Below, piece by piece: positions 9,113 through 18,058 of a stretch of 64,000 nucleotides of DNA. The notes beneath the pieces were generated by a model. It saw only the letters and a list, made by a program, of their open reading frames with translations. It was not told where the DNA came from and searched no databases. Within the stretch, counting starts at the first letter, position 1. Each line of letters opens with the position of its first letter. The position numbers were made by a program, and so were the translations under genes. This DNA is from Synechococcus sp. PCC 7336 (GTDB taxonomy: Bacteria > Cyanobacteriota > Cyanobacteriia > Thermostichales > PCC-7336): the NCBI RefSeq assembly GCF_000332275.1, contig NZ_CM001776.1:2686789-2750788 (forward strand). The letters run 5' to 3'.

Positions 9113-10303
9113 CTACACGCGGGCAGCACGATAAATCAGGCTGAGACCAATGGCGCTCACCGCGATGTTAGGCAACCAGGCAGCCATCACGGGCGTTAAA
9201 GCCCCCGTTTGACCGAGAGCTTGGGAGACAAAAGTCAGGGTATAGAAGCCAAAAATGATTAAAATGCTCAGCCCCAGCCCCAGTGCCGAACTACTCCGTT
9301 GCGATCGCATGCCTAAGGGGGCCCCCACCAGCGCAAATGTCAGGCAAATGAATGGAATTGCATACTTGAGTTGCAGATCCACTTGCAAACGCCGCACCTT
9401 ACGAAAATTTCCCGCCTGTGCTTGGGCTTGGATATGGTCCTTTAGCTGGCGAATATTCATCTGCTCGGGGCTGCGAGAAAAGCCTAAGTCGAGGGGAGTA
9501 CGGGGCAAAAACACCTGTTGGCTCTCAAACTTGAGAATGTTTGAATAGTTGCCCAGGGCATCCACGATATAGGTGGTGCCGTCGGAAAACAGCCAAGCAT
9601 GCTCCCTCTCTTGCCAAACCCCCTCGTCGGCCACAATCACCTGATTGAAATCTTGCTGCGAAAAATCCAACACTGTAATGCCAAACATCGTCTCCCCATC
9701 AAACCGACGGGCATAAAATAGCCGCTGTAAGGCCGATTCGGTCCCGAGGGAGCCGTCCGGTCGTTCGATCGCCACTTCGCCAAATTCTTGATAGAGAATA
9801 TCTTCGTTGCGGGTACCCAGAGTGTCGCGATTTTCAAGTGCTGTTTGCAATAGTGTCTCTGCCCGCAGGTTAGCTTGCGGCACGATCGCTTCATTAAAGA
9901 GAAACGTGCCGCCGGTCGCGGTCAAACTGAGCATCAGGGCGGGCACGATTAGGCGATAGGTACTGACTCCGCAACTGCGCAAGGCCGTGACTTCGCTGTC
10001 GCCCGAGAGGCGACCGTAGGCCAGCAACGTGGCTAGCAGGGTTGACATGGGGAACGTCAACACAATGATGCGCGGAGACTGCAGAACATAGAGCTGCATC
10101 GCCACTGACAGGGGCAACCCCTTCTCCGCAACCAGTCGCACCAACTCGAACAGCGAGCCAATGGCCGTACCGATAGAGGTGAAGGCCACAACGCCAAACA
10201 GAAAGGGTAACACCATTTCCGAGAGAAAATAGCCCTCCAGCATGGCAAATCGCAATCTGGGGGCGATCGCTACTCGGGGAGGGGCAGAATCCGTCGCAGT
10301 CAC
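9113..10303 (-). CDS. LptF/LptG-type permease (YjgP/YjgQ)
   Basis: 396 residues, GTG start that overlaps the lptB stop (GTGA), indicating translational coupling. The topology is that of LptF/G: membrane helices near the N-terminus ([42 protein letters not shown]), a long periplasmic beta-jellyroll (about 130-290), and C-terminal helices ([20 protein letters not shown] and following). With LptB it would extract lipopolysaccharide from the inner membrane and push it to the LptA bridge. Only one permease gene is here. A partner could lie elsewhere, or the protein may pair with itself. Confidence 0.93.
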   Translation of the reverse strand: MTATDSAPPRVAIAPRLRFAMLEGYFLSEMVLPFLFGVVAFTSIGTAIGSLFELVRLVAEKGLPLSVAMQLYVLQSPRIIVLTFPMSTLLATLLAYGRLSGDSEVTALRSCGVSTYRLIVPALMLSLTATGGTFLFNEAIVPQANLRAETLLQTALENRDTLGTRNEDILYQEFGEVAIERPDGSLGTESALQRLFYARRFDGETMFGITVLDFSQQDFNQVIVADEGVWQEREHAWLFSDGTTYIVDALGNYSNILKFESQQVFLPRTPLDLGFSRSPEQMNIRQLKDHIQAQAQAGNFRKVRRLQVDLQLKYAIPFICLTFALVGAPLGMRSQRSSSALGLGLSILIIFGFYTLTFVSQALGQTGALTPVMAAWLPNIAVSAIGLSLIYRAARV

Positions 10304-11028
10304 AGTCTGAAGTTCTCCCCTAAGTAATACTTGCGCACGAGAGCATCCACCGATAACTGCTTCGACGTGCCCTTGGCAATGATCCCGCCGTCATTCATGA
10401 TGTAGGCGCGATCGGTAATAGCCAAAGTTTCGCGCACGTTGTGATCGGTGATCAACACCCCAATCCCCCGCTGCTTCAGTTGAGAGACTGCCTCTTGGAT
10501 ATCGCTGACGGCGATCGGGTCTACCCCCGCAAACGGTTCGTCTAGGAGCAGAAATTTTGGCCCCACCTTACCGGCCACGAGCGCGCGGGCAATCTCTGCC
10601 CTGCGCCGTTCCCCCCCCGAGACTTGCATGCCCAAGCTATCGATCACGTGGGTAATGCGAAATTCTTCTAGTGACTTCGATAGGCGCTCCGGCCATTCCC
10701 GTCGGGGCACTCCTGTTTGTTCCATCACTAACAGGAGGTTGTCGCGAATGCTCAACCGCCGAAAAATGCTCGGCTCCTGAGCGAGATAGCCAATCCCCAG
10801 CTTGGCACGGCGGTGAATCGGGAGTTCGGTGATTTCGCGATCGCCCAACCAGACCCGCCCGAGAGAGGGGCGCTCCAAGCCAGTTGCAATATAGAACGTA
10901 GTGGTTTTCCCGGCACCGTTGGGGCCGAGGAGTCCGACAATCTCTCCGGGTTCGACCTCTAGCGAGACATTTTTCACCACCTCGCGACGACCGTACCGCT
11001 TACTAATGTTGTCTAGCTGAAGTTTCAT
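10300..11028 (-). CDS. lptB: LPS export ABC transporter ATP-binding protein
   Basis: 242 residues. All ABC motifs are present: Walker [12 protein letters not shown], signature [15 protein letters not shown], Walker [14 protein letters not shown] and the switch His in [11 protein letters not shown]. The [11 protein letters not shown] and PIAVSDIQ segments are typical of LptB. It energises LPS transport together with the LptF/G permease that follows with a 4-base overlap. The lptA gene precedes it by 15 bases. Confidence 0.95.
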   Translation of the reverse strand: MKLQLDNISKRYGRREVVKNVSLEVEPGEIVGLLGPNGAGKTTTFYIATGLERPSLGRVWLGDREITELPIHRRAKLGIGYLAQEPSIFRRLSIRDNLLLVMEQTGVPRREWPERLSKSLEEFRITHVIDSLGMQVSGGERRRAEIARALVAGKVGPKFLLLDEPFAGVDPIAVSDIQEAVSQLKQRGIGVLITDHNVRETLAITDRAYIMNDGGIIAKGTSKQLSVDALVRKYYLGENFRL

Positions 11029-11043
11029 GCCGTTCGAGAGGGG

Positions 11044-11655
11044 TTAGGGAGTCGAGCTGTCTAGGAGAGTCGAGCTGTCTGGGAGAGTCGAGTTGTCTGG
11101 AGGATCGATCGATGGGGCCGACAGTGGCGGGATTCCATCGGCTGCTGCATCCGATATTGCCCCTTCGACGTCAACCTCAGAATTGTCCCCCTCGGGCACT
11201 TCGCCTGCTGTTGTCGCATCTCCCTCATCTGAAGGAAACACGTAAATTGATTCCACCTGCTGTCCGGCAGCGGGGAGCGCTTCTATCGTGTTCAGCTCCA
11301 CTAAATAGGTTACCGTTTCTGCCTGCAGGCGGTTGGGTCCCTGCGTAATATCGACATTGCCCTCCATCACAATCCGCTGTTCTTTGGTGTAATAAGTCGC
11401 AATTTCGGAGATCCCCTCCACCTCTCTGGAGGGATAGCGAATGATGACGTTGCCGGTAGCGACAATAACTCCGGTGTCGGCGTTGGCGGTCTGAACGTCA
11501 GAAATCACTGTCAGAGCTCGATCTGCTGGCGCTGGTGCCGCGTTCTCTTGAGCCCAGATGGGGCTATTCCAGCTCAGTCCGGCGATCGCCAATACCGCGA
11601 GCCCTACGACCCCTGAACAGTACGGTTGTAAGCGTGGACGAAATAGCGGCAGCAT
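11044..11655 (-). CDS. lptA: LptA/OstA-domain protein with Ser/Asp repeat tail
   Basis: 203 residues. An N-terminal export signal (hydrophobic segment GVVGLAVLAIAGLSW before AQE) is followed by an OstA/LptA domain (ALTVISDVQTANADTGVIVATGNV, RYPSREVEG, YYTKEQRIVMEGNVDI, RLQAETVTYLVELN). LptA forms the periplasmic bridge for LPS. The C-terminal ~55 residues are acidic and finish in near-repeats (DNSTLPDSSTLLDSSTP) encoded by three copies of an 18-base unit at about 11046-11100. Such a tail is not part of the canonical domain. The gene is first in the lptA-lptB-lptF/G-menG run. Confidence 0.88.
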   Translation of the reverse strand: MLPLFRPRLQPYCSGVVGLAVLAIAGLSWNSPIWAQENAAPAPADRALTVISDVQTANADTGVIVATGNVIIRYPSREVEGISEIATYYTKEQRIVMEGNVDITQGPNRLQAETVTYLVELNTIEALPAAGQQVESIYVFPSDEGDATTAGEVPEGDNSEVDVEGAISDAAADGIPPLSAPSIDPPDNSTLPDSSTLLDSSTP

Positions 11656-11886
11656 TATTTTGATTCCAAAGGGATGGAGCGCGGGGCTCAGAGTTACTGT
11701 ATCTGGTTTCTCGTGCAGAGCGGTGCGGTTCTACGCGAAAATGCGTTCGGCCTCAAGTCTCTTTTTAGCAGATGCCGCACATTCCGGGGGGTAAAAGCAG
11801 TGGGTGGGATGCCTGCTGGGCGATGCTTAATGGCAGCGGCTGCAGGTACAGTCAAACATCAAGCAGATCTTCGCAATGGAACCGTT
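11656..11886. other. Divergent intergenic region
   Basis: 231 bases between lptA (minus) and the MAPEG gene (plus). An open frame continues upstream from the MAPEG start to 11674 but has no convincing start. Promoters for both operons are expected here; no strong consensus was identified. Confidence 0.3.
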
Positions 11887-12276
11887 ATGACAATTGATAC
11901 AACTTGTTTGCTGATTTTAGCGCTGTGGTCGATTCCGCTCAATCATATTCCCGCGATCGCCAGAGTGGCAGCGGCAGGGGTGAATTGGGGCTTGGGCAAT
12001 CGCGATCGGAAGCCAGAGGTGGCGGCATGGGTGGAACGGGCCGATCGGGCACAGCGCAACCATCACGATAATTTGGCGACGATCGCCGTTGCGATCTTAC
12101 TGGTCCAGGTAACAGGACAAACAGACGAGATTACCGGGATAGCCTCGATTGTTTTAGTCATCTCGCGCATTCTCCACAGCTTGACCTACATTGCTGGCAT
12201 TCCGGTGGTGCGATCGCTAGCTTACTTCAGCGGACTCATTGCGATCGGAACGATTGTTTGGCGACTGTTCGCCTAA
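11887..12276 (+). CDS. MAPEG family membrane protein
   Basis: 129 residues from ATG at 11887. Four hydrophobic segments and the pattern of MAPEG proteins are visible: AARVAAAGVNWGLGNRD near the first loop, AWVERADRAQRNHHDNLATIAVAIL (the conserved RAxRAxxNxxEN-like motif, here with H-D-N), SRILHSLTYIAGIPVVRSLAYFSG. Eukaryotic relatives are microsomal glutathione transferases and leukotriene C4 synthase. Bacterial members are mostly uncharacterised. A longer frame from 11674 is not supported. Confidence 0.85.
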   Translation: MTIDTTCLLILALWSIPLNHIPAIARVAAAGVNWGLGNRDRKPEVAAWVERADRAQRNHHDNLATIAVAILLVQVTGQTDEITGIASIVLVISRILHSLTYIAGIPVVRSLAYFSGLIAIGTIVWRLFA

Positions 12277-12288
12277 TGGGGATTTTTG

Positions 12289-13389
12289 ATGAGCTCAACC
12301 CGCCAAGATTTTGATAACCCTTGGAAAGATATTATGGAGGTCTATTTTAAGGAGTGCTTGGCCTTCTTCTTTCCCAAGATCTACGCCGAGATTGACTGGA
12401 GCCGAGGTTACGAATTTCTGAATACCGAACTCCAGCAAATCGCCCGCGACGCAGAAGTGGGAAAGCGCTGGGCCGATAAGCTCGCCAAAGTATGGCGCAA
12501 AGATGGCAGCGAAGTCTGTGTCATCATTCACGCAGAAGTGCAAGGTCAGCCCGAGAGCATTTTTGAAGCACGCATGTTTACCTACTACTATCGCCTGCGG
12601 GACAAATTCCAAGTCCCCATTGTTAGTCTGGCCATCTTGAGTGACGAGCGAGCCAGTTGGCGGCCCAATCAATTTGAGACCGGTCTGTGGGACTGTGAGT
12701 TGAGCTTTCGGTTTCCCACGGTGAAGCTGTTAGACTACGAGCAACGCTGGGAAGAGCTGGAAGCCAGCCAGAATCCCTTCGCTACGGTCGTGATGGCGCA
12801 TCTGAAGACCCAGGCGACGCGGGGTCAGCCAACGGAGCGCAAGGGGTGGAAATGGCGTTTGACGCGGCGGCTGTACGAGCGAGGTTACGAGCGTCAGGCG
12901 ATCGTCAATCTGTATCGCTTCATCGATTGGGTGATGCAGTTGCCCGAGGAATTGGAGCTAGAATTTCGGACAGAGTTAGATCGATGGGAGCAGGAGAATC
13001 GTATGCCTTATCTCAGCACGATTGAGCGCATGGCGCGTCAGGAAGGTCTGGAACAGGGGCGCGAAGAAGGACGCGAACAAGGACGCGAACAAGGACGCGA
13101 ACAAGGTCTGGAACAAGGACTCGAACGAGGTCTGGAACAAGGACTCGAACGAGGTCTGGAACAAGGACTCGAACGAGGTCTGGAACAAGGACTCGAACGA
13201 GGTCTGGAACAGGGAGAACGAGCACTGATTTTGCGCCAGCTCGCGCGGCGATTCGGGGAGATTCCTACGCAGCGCCAAGTTCGCATAGAAGGACTGGCAC
13301 TACCTCAATTGGAAGAGCTGGGTGAAGTGCTATTGGATTTTCAGAGTGGGGACGATCTCGATATTTGGTTGGATGCATGCGATGTGTGA
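12289..13389 (+). CDS. Rpn-type PD-(D/E)XK nuclease/transposase-like protein with repeat tail
   Basis: 366 residues. The N-terminal ~200 residues resemble the Rpn/YhgA family (PD-(D/E)XK fold): WKDIMEVYFKECLAFFFPKIY, DKLAKVWRKDG, then IIHAEVQGQPESIFEARMFTYYYRL carrying the E-x-Q core, and LAILSDERASWRP. Family members promote recA-independent recombination in E. coli and are often called transposases; cyanobacterial copies are numerous and undefined. Residues about 245-310 are a Gln/Glu/Arg/Gly repeat region, probably a charged helix, made from 12-base and 24-base tandem repeats. The C-terminal block (LILRQLARRFGEIPTQRQVRIEGLALPQLEELGEVLLDF, split by eye) fits the DUF4351-like end seen in these proteins. 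Confidence 0.8.
   Translation: MSSTRQDFDNPWKDIMEVYFKECLAFFFPKIYAEIDWSRGYEFLNTELQQIARDAEVGKRWADKLAKVWRKDGSEVCVIIHAEVQGQPESIFEARMFTYYYRLRDKFQVPIVSLAILSDERASWRPNQFETGLWDCELSFRFPTVKLLDYEQRWEELEASQNPFATVVMAHLKTQATRGQPTERKGWKWRLTRRLYERGYERQAIVNLYRFIDWVMQLPEELELEFRTELDRWEQENRMPYLSTIERMARQEGLEQGREEGREQGREQGREQGLEQGLERGLEQGLERGLEQGLERGLEQGLERGLEQGERALILRQLARRFGEIPTQRQVRIEGLALPQLEELGEVLLDFQSGDDLDIWLDACDV
13069..13200 (+). repeat. In-frame 12-bp and 24-bp tandem repeats
   Basis: Three perfect copies of GGACGCGAACAA (13069-13104) are followed by four perfect copies of a 24-base unit starting GGTCTGGAACAA (13105-13200), with a partial fifth. Both units preserve the frame of the Rpn-type gene and encode REQG and LEQGLERG repeats. 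Perfect identity suggests recent expansion and possible copy-number variation. Confidence 0.95.
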
Positions 13390-13401
13390 GGCTGTTTGCA
13401 T

Positions 13402-13426
13402 CGGGACTAGCATCCAACGAGTCCCG
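13402..13426. terminator. Hairpin between convergent genes
   Basis: CGGGACT and AGTCCCG form a 7-base-pair stem around an 11-base loop in the 40-base gap between the Rpn-type gene and the convergent DUF2007-like gene. No T-run follows on either side, so it is a weak or factor-assisted terminator at best. Confidence 0.4.
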
Positions 13427-13429
13427 GAA

Positions 13430-13933
13430 CTAGATGCCGAGATACTCCAGCACGATCGCCACTAAAATTGCACAGAATACTGAACTGATGACCCCAGCCG
13501 CGATCGCCTTAAAATAACGATTCGGACTCATTCGTCGAGCATCAAACAGGTTGCGAATGGACAGCAATAGCGCATAGAACTGCATGGGCAGAACAATGAG
13601 TCCCACTATCGCAGCTCGATAAGCGCGATCGACACTGCGATCTTCTGGCGAGATGTAAAGATCGTCCTCTTCATCATCTCCACCCCCTACATCCGCTTGA
13701 CGCTCGGCGTTGTATTTTGCCTCGAGTAGGGCGATTGCCCTGCGCTTATCTCGCGATCGCACCTGCAACTTAATCCAACCTGCTGCCACCGTCAGATGCC
13801 AAGCCGCCGACACCGTAGCGTCATCGATAATTTGAGCCTCAACCCCTTCCAGTTGCAAATACTGGCGAGCCAGTGCAGCAGTCGTGCGCTCGTTGAATGT
13901 CGCAACCGTCACAAACTCTGTCGGAAGACTCAT
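13430..13933 (-). CDS. DUF2007-like signal-transducing protein with two membrane helices
   Basis: 167 residues from ATG at 13933 (MSLPTEFVTVATF). The longer frame reaching 14464 is only the antisense shadow of the YifB gene. Residues 5-75 resemble the DUF2007 fold (VTVATFNERTTAALARQYLQLEGVEAQIID, then VRSRDKRRAIALLEAKY). An acidic linker with DDEEDD follows, and two C-terminal hydrophobic helices (AIVGLIVLPMQFYALLLSI; AIAAGVISSVFCAILVAIVLEY). No function is known. It lies 59 bases downstream of the yifB-like gene, on the same strand. Confidence 0.75.
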   Translation of the reverse strand: MSLPTEFVTVATFNERTTAALARQYLQLEGVEAQIIDDATVSAAWHLTVAAGWIKLQVRSRDKRRAIALLEAKYNAERQADVGGGDDEEDDLYISPEDRSVDRAYRAAIVGLIVLPMQFYALLLSIRNLFDARRMSPNRYFKAIAAGVISSVFCAILVAIVLEYLGI

Positions 13934-13992
13934 AAGGGGCACTGGAGGGGAGGAATCGCTGAGACTGATTGTAGCGAGCAATTGTTCGGAAC

Positions 13993-15546
13993 TCAGTTCC
14001 CCCGGTCCAGACCCCGATATTGGATCGCTTCGGCAATGTGAGCCGGTTCGATTGCCTCGGCTGCCGCCAAATCGGCGATCGTGCGGGAGACTTTGAGCAG
14101 GCGATCGCTGCCTCGTGCCGACAGATTGAGCTTGCGGATCGCCCCTTCCAGCAATCGGCGGCTGGCCTCGTCCAATTGACACCACTGGCGCAGGTGACGG
14201 CTCTGCATGTGGGCATTGCAGCTCAGGCTCGGATCGGCTCGAAAGCGCTCCTGTTGCCGCTGGCGGGCGGTCAAGACGCGATCGCGGACGGAGCTGGACG
14301 ACTCTCCCAACTGCATCGATAACATTTCCTCCGGCTTGAGGCGATTGACGCGGACGTGCAGATCGATGCGATCGAGCAGCGGACCGGAAAGCTTGGACCA
14401 ATAGCGCTCGCGCTGGTTCGGCGAACAGGTACAAGCCACGACAGGATCGCCGTAGTAGCCACAACTGCAGGGATTGGTAGAGGTGACCAACGTGGTTTTA
14501 GCGGGATATTCCACCCGATGTTTGGCACGCGAAATCGCAATCTGGCCATCTTCGAGGGGCTGGCGCAACACTTCTAATACCTCGCGCCGAAATTCTGTCA
14601 GCTCGTCCAAGAACAAGACTCCGTGATGGGCGAGGGAAATCTCTCCCGGTCGGGGATAGGAGCCGCCCCCCACGAGTGACACCCCTGAGGCGGAATGATG
14701 GGGCGCGCGGAAGGGGCGATCGCACACCAGCGCACTCTTCGATCCGTTTTGCTGCTGTAACCCCTGCCGCAAGAGTCCTGCCACCGAATAGACCTGCGTC
14801 ACTTCTAAGATTTCAGCCCAATCCAGTGGCGGCAGAATGCCGGGTAGTCGCTTGGCTAACATGGTCTTTCCCGAACCGGGGCTGCCCACAAACAAGAGAT
14901 TGTGACCGCCCGCCGCCGCCACTTCCAGTGCCCTGCGAGCCAGCGCCTGACCTTTGACATCTGCCAAATCGGGCACGAACTGACTTGCCCGTGCCATTAA
15001 TTCCTGGGGCTGTACCTGCACCTTTTCAAACTGTTCTGGCGATTGCAGCCAATCCCCTACTTCCTGCAACGAGTTCAGGGCGTAAACATCCAGACCTTTG
15101 ACCATCGCAGCTTCGGCACCATTGGCGGCAGGCACCGCCACTCGCTGTATCTGCATCGCCTTCGCTGCTGCGGCAATGGGCAAGACTCCCGTCACGGGGC
15201 GCAGGCTGCCATCCAGCGACAGTTCTCCTAAAAACAAAGTTCCGGCTAATAAAGCGGGATCGATTTGCTCGGATGCCGCCAGAATGCCGATCGCGATCGG
15301 CAAATCGAAACTCGGCCCCTCCTTGCGCACGTCCGCTGGGGCGAGATTAATCACGATCTTGCGCTGAGGTACGGCAAATCCAGAGTTTTTGATCGCCGCC
15401 CGCACCCGCTCCTTCGACTCCTGAACGGCGGTATCTGGTAGTCCTACCACCACCGTCTGGGGCAATCCGCCCGCCACATCCACCTCGATCGCCACTTGCA
15501 GAGCTTTCAAGCCCAACAGCGTTGCAGACCAAACTTTGGCAAACAT
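13993..15546 (-). CDS. comM: YifB/ComM family Mg-chelatase-like AAA ATPase
   Basis: 517 residues from ATG at 15546 (MFAKVWSATLLGL), with AAGG immediately upstream. A Lon-C-like N-terminal domain (VDVAGGLPQTVVVGLPDTAVQESKERVRAA) precedes the AAA+ core: Walker A GSPGSGKTMLA, Walker B GVLFLDELTEF, sensor TSTNPCSCGYYG with a Cys cluster (CSCGYYGDPVVACTC) and the Mg-chelatase C domain (RGSDRLLKVSRTIADL). In naturally transformable bacteria ComM is a hexameric helicase that drives branch migration during integration of taken-up DNA, which would fit a transformable cyanobacterium. The same window also carries a type IV pilin-like gene, but not adjacent. Confidence 0.93.
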   Translation of the reverse strand: MFAKVWSATLLGLKALQVAIEVDVAGGLPQTVVVGLPDTAVQESKERVRAAIKNSGFAVPQRKIVINLAPADVRKEGPSFDLPIAIGILAASEQIDPALLAGTLFLGELSLDGSLRPVTGVLPIAAAAKAMQIQRVAVPAANGAEAAMVKGLDVYALNSLQEVGDWLQSPEQFEKVQVQPQELMARASQFVPDLADVKGQALARRALEVAAAGGHNLLFVGSPGSGKTMLAKRLPGILPPLDWAEILEVTQVYSVAGLLRQGLQQQNGSKSALVCDRPFRAPHHSASGVSLVGGGSYPRPGEISLAHHGVLFLDELTEFRREVLEVLRQPLEDGQIAISRAKHRVEYPAKTTLVTSTNPCSCGYYGDPVVACTCSPNQRERYWSKLSGPLLDRIDLHVRVNRLKPEEMLSMQLGESSSSVRDRVLTARQRQQERFRADPSLSCNAHMQSRHLRQWCQLDEASRRLLEGAIRKLNLSARGSDRLLKVSRTIADLAAAEAIEPAHIAEAIQYRGLDRGN

Positions 15547-15790
15547 CCTTGACCTCGCAAGCACCCTGTCGAAACGCTCCGCAGCGATCGCGAATCACGC
15601 CGTCAGCGTAGGGTTCCCATCCCCAGCCGCCGCCCAACCCGTAAAACAACTGAAGTCGCGCTAATTGCCTTGCAAATCAAACTCGTTATGAGTACGATTT
15701 AAATAAAGTCCTTTCAACCGTCTCGGCTCGACTATTTGACCGCTTGGGATTTTGACGTTTATCGAATACTTGTCCCTTAGGGAGATGCTT

Positions 15791-16423
15791 ATGTCTACGA
15801 TCGCCAAAACTGCAGTGCCAACCGGGACACTCGCCTCCAATCGCCAGCGTCCCGTTAAAATTGTGGGAATTGGGGGGAGTTTGCGCCCTCAGTCCTACAC
15901 CTACAGGGCACTCCATTACGTCGCCGAGCTCGCGCGCAGCTACGGAGCAGAAGTCGAGATCCTAGATTTGCGGCAGATGGACTTACCGTTTTGTCAGGCA
16001 GGCGATGAAGAAGGCTATCCTGACGTTGCCAAACTGAAGCAAGCATTTTTGGCCGCCGACGGAGCCATTTTAGCCACCCCCGAATACCACGGCGGCCCCA
16101 GTGGCGTGCTCAAAAATGCCCTCGATCTGATGAGTTTCGATCAACTAGAAGGCAAAGTATTCGGCAACATTAGCGTCTTGGGAGGAGGCTCCAACAGCAA
16201 TGCCCTCAATCAATTGCGCACGATTGTGCGCTGGGTCCACGGCTGGACCATTCCCGAACAAATTGCGATCGGCCAAGCTTGGCAAGCGTTTGACGAGCAT
16301 GGAGAAATAACTGATGAAAAGTTGCGCCAGAGATGCGATCGCTTTGCTCGCAGTCTGGTCGAAAACACCTGCAAACTCAGAGGCATTCCCTATCCCGATG
16401 CAATCGCGGCAGCACTCAACTAA
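15791..16423 (+). CDS. NADPH-dependent FMN reductase
   Basis: 210 residues from ATG at 15791, with AGGGAG seven bases upstream; in-frame ATGs at 15752 and 15785 are less well placed. A flavodoxin-like fold is indicated by the phosphate-binding GIGGSLRPQSYTYRAL and by LATPEYHGGPSGVLKNALDLM, typical of NAD(P)H:FMN/quinone reductases (ArsH/ChrR/azoreductase relatives). The physiological substrate cannot be read from the sequence. It stands alone. Confidence 0.88.
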   Translation: MSTIAKTAVPTGTLASNRQRPVKIVGIGGSLRPQSYTYRALHYVAELARSYGAEVEILDLRQMDLPFCQAGDEEGYPDVAKLKQAFLAADGAILATPEYHGGPSGVLKNALDLMSFDQLEGKVFGNISVLGGGSNSNALNQLRTIVRWVHGWTIPEQIAIGQAWQAFDEHGEITDEKLRQRCDRFARSLVENTCKLRGIPYPDAIAAALN

Positions 16424-16549
16424 GCTTCTTTGCTTGGGTTTATCCCTTCAGAGAAGCGGCCGACCGCGAATATACCGCTTGAATCTTTAGATCTTTGTCG
16501 CTTTATTGCGGACTGTATCTTGCAAAAACGTGCGACGTATGATGTGGAT

Positions 16550-16574
16550 ACGAACGGGCATCGAGCCCGTTCGT
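16550..16574 (+). terminator. Strong hairpin terminator candidate
   Basis: ACGAACGGGC and GCCCGTTCGT form a perfect 10-base-pair stem with a 5-base loop, followed by TTTAAAA. It lies about 130 bases after the FMN reductase and before the coiled-coil gene, so it probably ends the reductase transcript. Confidence 0.6.
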
Positions 16575-16652
16575 TTAAAATCGAGTATGAGTATAATGAG
16601 CGACTTGGCAAGACAAAAGATACAGTGGTGCTTTTGAAAGCGGTGAAGATCT

Positions 16653-17948
16653 ATGGATACGGCAGTTTCGCAGCATACCCTAAATGGAGATCGGGATCTT
16701 CTCGCACGAGTACAGGCAGCCCAACAAGCCCTAGCCATACAGGTAGAAGTGGCCAATCGCTCGTTAGAAAAGCTGGCAGCAGAGAACGAGAAATTTCAAG
16801 CGGACCGACGGGCTCTCGCCAGCGTGCAAGTCGCGCTCGCGAAGCTACAAAAACAACTCCCCGAAGCCATTCGTTACAACACCGAGTCGATCGCTAAATT
16901 GCACGCGCAGATTTCGCAAGTGGCTGAAACTATGTCTGCAGAGCGAGGGGGGCTTGCCGATTCTGGCGCGCTCGATGATTTGAAAGAAGGTTTGGCCCAA
17001 CTGCAGCAGCATACGGAAACCTCGATAGGCCAATTGAGCGATCGCCTCTCGGAGATCGATCGCCAGCTTGTGGAGCAGGCGGCGATTGCCCCCAAAACCG
17101 CCGACCTCGTCTGCGTACACGAGGCCCTCAATCGACTGAAACAGGAGAGGGCCAGCACCGCCTCTGCCAAAGAGCTCTCAGTCACTGCCATTGAAGAATT
17201 GAAAACGAGGCTGGGCCAGCTCGGGACTCGGCTACCGGCAGCAGTACAGAGCAATACCGAGGCGATCGCCAATCTCCAGGAGCAAGTGGCTCACCTGTCG
17301 ATTCAATTGGCAAAGCTTCCTGCTGCGCTCGCGCTCGACGAGCCGAGTGCTGAAATCGAGAGCCTGCGTGCAGATGTCGAACAGCTTTCGCAACAGATGA
17401 ATGAAGCCAGTTGGGGCGAACAGATCGCCCATTTAGAGGCAGCGATCGCCGCTCTCGACCCATCTGGAGCCGTCGATCTCGCCCCCTTGCAAGCCCAAAT
17501 CGCAGCGTTGGAGGCTAGCTTGTCAGCTTTGCCCGACACAACGTCGCAAAATGCTAGAGCGATCGCCGCTCTGCAAGAGAAAATCGGCAAGCTAGAGAAA
17601 CGGCTAGTCAAGCAGTCGAGCAAACGTGGAAATTCCCTCGCGACCAACAAGGCGATCGCCGAATTGCGCTCTGCAGTCTCTAAACTCAAGCACGAGCGAG
17701 TCCAATCGAGTCAACAACCCCAGCCGTCGAGATACCCCCCCTCAGCGCCCCCCCCTCAGTCGAACAACTCTGCCCCTCAGACGAGCCGCCCCGCCACACC
17801 GCTACCCCCATCGCCAGAACCCCCTCGACAGCCGTCAACCCCAAACGCGGTATCCTCTCGATCGGAATCGTCCTCTCCGTCGTCACCTAAGAAATTAGAG
17901 CCGCTGGAATCGGTTATCTCAACTGTGATTGGCTTCTTCTGCAAATAA
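16653..17948 (+). CDS. Coiled-coil protein with internal repeats, unknown function
   Basis: 431 residues. Not recognised as a named family. Almost the whole of residues 15-345 is heptad-rich coiled coil (Leu, Ala, Gln, Glu). Three spaced segments share one pattern: LPEAIRYNTESIAKLHAQI, LPAAVQSNTEAIANLQEQV and LPDTTSQNARAIAALQEKI. This recalls methyl-accepting or filament-like rods, but no signalling motif was seen. Residues 350-410 are Pro/Ser-rich and disordered. The last ~20 residues (PLESVISTVIGFFCK) may be a short amphipathic or membrane-touching helix. No signal peptide is visible. It could be a cytoskeletal or scaffold protein. Confidence 0.7.
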   Translation: MDTAVSQHTLNGDRDLLARVQAAQQALAIQVEVANRSLEKLAAENEKFQADRRALASVQVALAKLQKQLPEAIRYNTESIAKLHAQISQVAETMSAERGGLADSGALDDLKEGLAQLQQHTETSIGQLSDRLSEIDRQLVEQAAIAPKTADLVCVHEALNRLKQERASTASAKELSVTAIEELKTRLGQLGTRLPAAVQSNTEAIANLQEQVAHLSIQLAKLPAALALDEPSAEIESLRADVEQLSQQMNEASWGEQIAHLEAAIAALDPSGAVDLAPLQAQIAALEASLSALPDTTSQNARAIAALQEKIGKLEKRLVKQSSKRGNSLATNKAIAELRSAVSKLKHERVQSSQQPQPSRYPPSAPPPQSNNSAPQTSRPATPLPPSPEPPRQPSTPNAVSSRSESSSPSSPKKLEPLESVISTVIGFFCK

Positions 17949-18058
17949 TCGCTGGATCGCCCCCCTCCGCTCAGCTGTGCCGAAGCGCTCGTGGGTACGG
18001 AGAACCCTTTTCCGCACTAAACTTCTGCTCGCAAATCAAGCCAATCTAGAGATTGGGC

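Noticed and set aside
13022-13228. Asn/Lys/Asp repeat frame inside the Rpn-type gene, and matching minus-strand Val/Leu/Pro frames
   Set aside because: These are other-frame readings of the 24-base tandem repeat; the LEQG frame belongs to a protein with a recognisable N-terminal domain.
13934-14464. N-terminal extension of the DUF2007-like gene to give a 344-residue protein
   Set aside because: It is antisense to the YifB/ComM gene, has Arg/Ser/Pro-rich shadow composition, and the conserved domain starts at MSLPTEFV (13933).
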